NCBI GenBank assembly: GCA_907163375.1
Contig: CAJQUW010006316.1
Location: 496,001 to 560,000 of the forward strand
DNA from: Prostheceraeus crozeri
Taxonomy: Eukaryota; Platyhelminthes; Polycladida; Euryleptidae
Direction of reading: 5' to 3'
DNA length: 64,000 nucleotides
The position numbers and the translations under genes are program-made. Below the pieces are notes generated by a model, which saw only the letters and a list, made by a program, of their open reading frames with translations, searched no databases and was not told the DNA's origin. Below are positions 59,676 to 64,000 of the stretch, piece by piece. Numbering within the stretch: position 1 is the first letter of the stretch; each line of letters begins with the position of its first letter.

Positions 59676-59840
59676 ATGGTTCAATATCGCAATAATTTCT
59701 AGGGAGTCCGCAAAACATATGTTCGTTTTTTCCGATCGTTTATTGTCAACGATCGGAAAAAACGAACATCTGTTTTGCTGACTCCCTAGAAATTATTGCA
59801 ATGAATAAGGATCCGTTATTTCAAACAATGGTTCAATATC
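59676..59840. mobile_element. Small hairpin element with 13-bp target duplication
   Basis: A 111-bp palindrome (59689-59799) has near-perfect arms: GCAATAATTTCTAGGGAGTC, and GTTCGTTTTTTCCGATCGTT at the centre. A 28-bp tail (59800-59827) follows on the right only. The insertion is flanked by exact 13-bp repeats ATGGTTCAATATC (59676-59688, 59828-59840). The same plan (hairpin plus one-sided tail plus 13-14-bp duplication) is seen at 8357 and 25781. Confidence 0.8.
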
Positions 59841-59935
59841 CTTGAAATTTTACGTACATCGTTTTCTCACATGTCGCTGCATCGAGCAAATGCGAATTAA
59901 AAAAACTCGAACTTTTGATTTTTATTGTCACCCTA

Positions 59936-62492
59936 CTATTCAGCGGTTCTATATGAAAACATCGTAACATGAAAAACATCGTATTTAAAAACATCGTAAA
60001 CAGATAATATCGTATATGAAAACATCGTAACATTAAAAACATCGTAATAATAGTATCGTAATTTAAAAACATCGTAAATGAAAAATATAGAAAATAGAGT
60101 ATGATAATATTACACTTGAAAAAACATAGTATCTGTCACCCCTAAACTTCGACTCTTAATTAAGTTATGTAAGTATCCTTTTTAATTATACAATCATTTT
60201 AATACCCGAAATATAATCCACGCTATAATTTTATTGCAGTAAATATATTTATAAATAAAACAATAACAAATTAAATGAAATTGTATTATTACTTTATTGA
60301 TTACTTTGGGGAATAAGAGATGAAAATTAAAAAAACGTTGATGGCTATTAAATAATTAGAATGTTTAATGATTATTATGACTTCGATTTCCAAACCTGTA
60401 ATTAGAAAAATCAGGTGTTGACCTAATGCCTTTTGGAACGAGCAAACAAGTTACTAGAACTAGTCTACAGGTATAACTATTTTAAATATAAAAAGTAATT
60501 CAGAAATATAAACAGAGAAGAAAGCGTTAAACATTATATTCAACATGATTTTACGTAACACAATCCAGTCATTACATCGATAAAGTTTCTCGAAAAACTC
60601 ATCCTACAAAAAATCGTTCTCTTCCAATGTCAGCAGTAGCACATATTTGGTTACCCAATTTGAAAAAAGTTGTCTTTCTCTTTCTCTTTGTTTCTTTGTT
60701 TTCTTCTTCCGTCAGCGCCCCGTTTTCTAGATTTTTTTGCATACATCCATTTCAGTTTTTGTGATTTCACTTGTAATATTTTTTTTTCTACCAACTCCCA
60801 GAAACGACAATGACTTTTCCCAGATACTACTCTCAGTCTGTTATGATAACCCTCAAGATGATTGTTGGGTTCGATCCTCTTTTCGCAATACTTGTATGAA
60901 CAATTCCATTCTTTCGGTGGAAATAATGGTGGTTTTGTAAATTATTCTGTTTCGAATGACTTGCTTTGGGACATCCATGCAGTAATTGTCATTGACGTAT
61001 TTGTTTATTCTCTTCTCGTTCTCATCCTCCAAAACTCGATTTCATATCGGAAACTGCTTCCTGCACTTCATCAATCGGTAGGAAAGCCGTTGCAACCAGG
61101 ATTTCTTACATTGTCCCGAAAGCTCGAAATCTTTCTCGATACCGAATAGCTAAACCATTTTTCTTGCACTTTATCTATATACTTGATTGAGAGGAGATGA
61201 AAAAGGCATCGGTGAATGGTTCCTTCCGGGAAGTACAAAAGAAATGCAATTTGCCGGTGTTGTTCAAAATCCAACATGATCGACATATCCTTCGGAAATT
61301 CAATGTCATTTTCTACTCTTATTGATATGATCCATTCAAACATATTATCCGTACATAATCTTGGTTTGTGTGCGCCTTTCGGATTATAAAGCAATTATCA
61401 AGGGACACCATTCATTTTTGTATTTTTTTCCTAAAATTGTGTACAGTTGCCCTCTTCCAAAACAATACGTGGCACTACATTAAACGTACCATCACCCATC
61501 CACATTTATCAGCCGTGCTAGTCGCATGCAGGGCATTGAATTTCCAAAAAAGAACAATTCTGTTCGAAATCTCTTTGTTATCAAATAAAATGATTTTTTA
61601 TCATTCCCACAAAATTGAATTCGTTACATCATCCAAATCTATTTTCGTCGGTTTGTTTTCGGTTCCCGTGGATACAATTTCCTCTTTTTGTATTGTATTC
61701 TCTGCTTCAATGCATTTGTCTGAAGGAATTTCAATGTTTTCGCTTAATTCTTCCTCTCAGCTTCGACAAATAATTTGCTCTGGTTTTGCGGAAATGGTAA
61801 GATTTGATAATTTCTGTCAATCTTTTGGGAAAAACACGCTTCTGTTTTGTTTACTTCGTGGTTATGTTAATGGCGCGTTTTGATTCTTTTTCGGTTATCA
61901 TACGTTCATCCATAACCCATTGAGAAACCTGGCTTTGCATTTTGGATAATTGCAACATTTCCAGTTTTCTCCATTCACCAATTTTGCGATCTTGAAATGA
62001 ATTTGCACATCATTTATAAGCAAACATCGTTTTGATTTATTAGTCACGCTGTAATTCAGATTCGCAGTTCCATTGTAAACACTTCTTCCTAGAGCTGCAA
62101 TGTAAATCTTTGAATGATTTAGAAATCAGTTGTCAGCAGATACCAGATGCTTTTCAAAATTCATAATTTGTGGCAGCATCCCCAAGTCAGGGACTTGCCC
62201 AAGTAATTTCCACACATGGGAATCCAAGATTTTGGTTATAAAAATCAAACTATCCGGTAATCAAATGGAAAAGATATCTAATTTATGTCCATCCATAGAA
62301 TCCTAAATAGATATCCGCTGGAAGTGACGCTAGGCTTCAGATTGCTAGGAGCCATGAGCCATGAAGGAGACTATGCGTTTGTAAGACCAATACGATGTTT
62401 TTCAAGTACATTTACGATATTTTTCATCTACGATGTTTTTCCTTTACGATAATTTTCATGTTGCGATGTTTTTCATGAATACCCTATTCAGC
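59936..62492 (-). mobile_element. Mutator-like element (MULE) with exact 9-bp target duplication
   Basis: CTATTCAGC flanks the element exactly (59936-59944, 62484-62492); a 9-bp duplication is the hallmark of MULEs. The ends (GGTTCTATATGAAAACATCG left; its counterpart GGTATTCATGAAAAACATCG read inward from the right) consist of tandem AAAACATCGTA iterons over about 100-140 bp. The interior encodes a MULE transposase on the minus strand. Total length 2539 bp. Confidence 0.87.
60745..61620 (-). pseudogene. MULE transposase, decayed
   Basis: Minus-strand pieces in order: a possible FLYWCH-like zinc-finger end near 61600-61500 (FWKFNALHAT, uncertain); MSIMLDFEQHRQIAFLLYFP then GTIHRCLFHLLSIKYIDKVQ at 61290-61150, the second-acidic-residue block of the MULE domain (family pattern TDFExAxxxAxxxxFP...GCxFHxxQ); and, in another frame near 60890-60750, EPNNHLEGYHNRLRV then FWELVEKKI, matching the third block (TNNxxEGxHxRL). 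It has several frame changes. DNA-transposon cut-and-paste enzyme in origin, almost certainly inactive. Confidence 0.8.
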
Positions 62493-62564
62493 TTATACTA
62501 CCTAATCAGAAATGTACATCATACAGTCAGCCTTGCAAGTAATTATTTCTTTCTTGAATGAATA

Positions 62565-62990
62565 CTCGTGTTTTTTTTTTGCAGTTTTTTTTTTTGGTGT
62601 GTGTTGCACTTTGTTGTTTATTTTTGTGTTGGTTTTTTGTATTTTTTTTTGTTGTTTTGTGAGTTTTTTGTTGTTTATTTGTTGGTGTTTTGTTTTTTGT
62701 TTTTTTTATGTTTTGTTTGGGGTTGTTGTGTTTTTTTTTTTTCTTTGGTGGGTTGTTTTTTTTTTTGGTTATTTTGTTTTTTGCATGTTTTTGTGTTGTG
62801 TTTGCATTTTTTGGTGATCTCTTTGTTGCACGGTTGTGTTTGTTTTTTTGCATTTGTGTTTTTGTTTTTGTTTTTTTTTTTAGTGTTTGCACTGGGTTGG
62901 TTGTTAGTTTTTATGTGTAGTTCTTTTTTTGTTGCTTTTTTTTGTGTTTTTATTATTGTGAAGTTTTTTTTTTTTTTTTTATTGCACACC
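62565..62990 (+). repeat. T/G-only low-complexity tract
   Basis: About 425 bp in which the plus strand is almost entirely T and G with very few C and few A, ending in a run of 16 or more T. Long open frames on both strands here are artefacts of composition. It lies directly after the piggyBac C-terminus (in minus-strand orientation). Confidence 0.85.
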
Positions 62991-63600
62991 ATTCTTTTGA
63001 ATCGATCACAAGTTCTTGAGGCCTTTCTGTCTTTCGCACATTTATGGCATCTCTTCCAGGACGATTTCTGGGCCGTTGTTGGTGCTTCATCATTACTGCA
63101 TTCATCTCCATCGACAAATATCGCGATTGCATTTTGAATACGCTTAACACATGTCAAAGTCTGCGTCCTCTGCTCCATGTAATGTATGGTCCAACCATAC
63201 TCATTCCCAGTTCAGAAAGAAATTTCTCTCTATTTTAGTTTGAAGCGTTCCATAGTGCGTTAGCACGGATGATAATGAAGGCGCTGATGCCTATCAGATT
63301 GAGCAAGTTGAAAAAATATTCCAATGGCCAATGTCTTTCGCTTCACTCTGCATGAATTGCATAGCTGATCGACAACATCAACTGCCCCTTTGGTTTGATT
63401 GTAAAACAGAGTGATATCAGGCTTGCCTGTTTTCTAATCCACGTTGTCACTATGATGCGTTGGAGACATCAGAATAACGCTCTTGTTTCTTTTTGGAACG
63501 TAAGATGTTATTGTCGTTTTTTTATCTGCTTCTTATTCGTTTTCTTTAGTTGTTGGTCCTGTTTTATTTTCAGCGAACGACCAATACACTGATTGTACCA
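62985..63600 (-). pseudogene. piggyBac-like transposase C-terminal part
   Basis: Minus strand, high to low: TSYVPKRNKSVILMSPTHH (63540-63450), KTGKPDITLFYNQTKGAVDVVDQLC (63425-63360), FFQLAQS, MVGPYI-type end of the core near 63190, and the cysteine-rich tail CHKCAKDRKASRTC then FKRMVCNK (63070-62990). YNxTKGxVDxVDQ and the CxxC tail are signatures of piggyBac transposases. Several stops and frame changes. The open frame runs straight into the A/C-rich (minus) low-complexity tract, so the final His/Cys ligands are lost. The N-terminal half and the terminal repeats were not found. Confidence 0.8.
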
Positions 63601-63696
63601 GGTTGATTAAATTATAAGATATTTTGAATGTAGTTGGATAGAGCCAATATTGAAAGATGATGGTTTTATTTTCTTTTTGTTATTTCTTACAATTAA

Positions 63697-63726
63697 TTTC
63701 AGTTAACATCCGTTAACTATCTTCAG
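63697..63726 (-). other. Hairpin-GAAA motif
   Basis: Minus strand: CTGAAGA, T, stem AGTTAAC, loop GGAT, stem GTTAACT (perfect 7 bp), GAAA. It is followed upstream in plus coordinates by TCTTCAGGTAAAAA, identical to the sequence at 25894-25907, so this and the foldback at 25781 share an ancestor. Confidence 0.5.
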
Positions 63727-63764
63727 GTAAAAAGGAAGGAAATATGGTCTAGCATAAAAATTTA

Positions 63765-64000
63765 AAATTCACACCGACGTCTATGTCATAATAACATAAT
63801 ACTGAATACAAAAGGGAAAGGGCTATGGAACAGGTAATATTGGGTTACGTAGTACCAACAGCATCTTAATGATGACCCGACTAGATATGAAAACATTAAG
63901 ATGCTGTTGGTACTATGTAAACCAATATTACCTGTTCCATAGCCCTATCCCTTTTGTATTTAGTATTATGTTATTATGACATAGACGTCGGTATGAATTT
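63765..64000. mobile_element. Palindromic element cut by the window edge
   Basis: Left arm 63765-63871 and right arm 63894-64000 are mirror images with few mismatches around a 22-nt loop. The matched ends read AAATTCACACCGACGTC and GACGTCGGTATGAATTT. The right arm is still matching at the last base, so the palindrome continues outside the window. The hairpin-GAAA motif 40 bp to the left suggests a Penelope-derived foldback. Confidence 0.75.

Noticed and set aside
62512-63178. Overlapping 100-189-codon frames rich in Phe/Cys/Val (plus) or Lys/Thr/Asn (minus)
   Set aside because: They result from the T/G-only composition. Only the 63150-62990 minus-strand end carries real (piggyBac) signal.

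Overview
The window is animal (metazoan) genomic DNA, most likely from an invertebrate with a large, AT-rich, transposon-laden genome. The evidence is exons with GT-AG junctions and matching phases, introns of about 10 and 18 kb, tRNA-derived SINEs, and a mixed repeat load of Jockey/CR1-like LINEs, Penelope-like elements, a Copia fossil, and pogo/Tigger, Tc1, IS630-like, MULE and piggyBac DNA transposons. The species cannot be named from the sequence. Fewer than 1 kb is recognisable host coding sequence.

Two host genes are supported. A STARD10-like lipid-transfer gene lies on the minus strand: the exon that starts the START domain is at 19455-19123, and the next exon, in matching phase, is at 875-772 after an 18.2-kb intron. 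The rest of the gene lies beyond the left edge. An NDUFA4-like gene lies on the plus strand: exon 1 at 40966-41094 joins exon 2 at 51446-51706 in phase 0 across a 10.35-kb intron, giving a complete 129-residue protein. The two genes point away from each other, with about 21 kb of repeats between them.

Layout. 1-19 kb (STARD10 intron): SINEs, a dispersed hairpin repeat, a 0.7-kb foldback at 8.4-9.1 kb, a 0.5-kb MITE at 10.1 kb, and a roughly 48-copy array of a 75/76-bp unit at 14.0-17.7 kb. The array unit is the terminal repeat of the foldback transposon beside it; a second, unamplified copy of that transposon sits in a LINE at 20.4-21.1 kb. 19.9-30 kb: LINE, IS630-like and pogo remnants and a Penelope-derived foldback. 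30.04-39.40 kb: a 9.35-kb element with long inverted repeats, exact 8-bp target duplications (TATTTTAG), and a nested 2.4-kb pogo/Tigger copy; no transposase of its own was recognised. 41-51.4 kb (NDUFA4-like intron): Penelope, Tc1, Copia (fossil) and LINE remnants. 52-64 kb: a 1.2-kb inverted-repeat element, a decayed transposase-like gene of a family I cannot name, a small hairpin insertion, a MULE with exact 9-bp target duplications, a T/G-only tract, a piggyBac 3' end, and a palindrome cut by the right edge.

The strongest candidates for something little described are (1) birth of a satellite from one terminal repeat of a foldback MITE, (2) the 9.35-kb long-TIR element with 8-bp duplications, (3) a recurring hairpin-GAAA motif, partly hammerhead-like, at five repeat loci, and (4) foldback insertions with a 28-31-bp one-sided tail and 13-14-bp target duplications.
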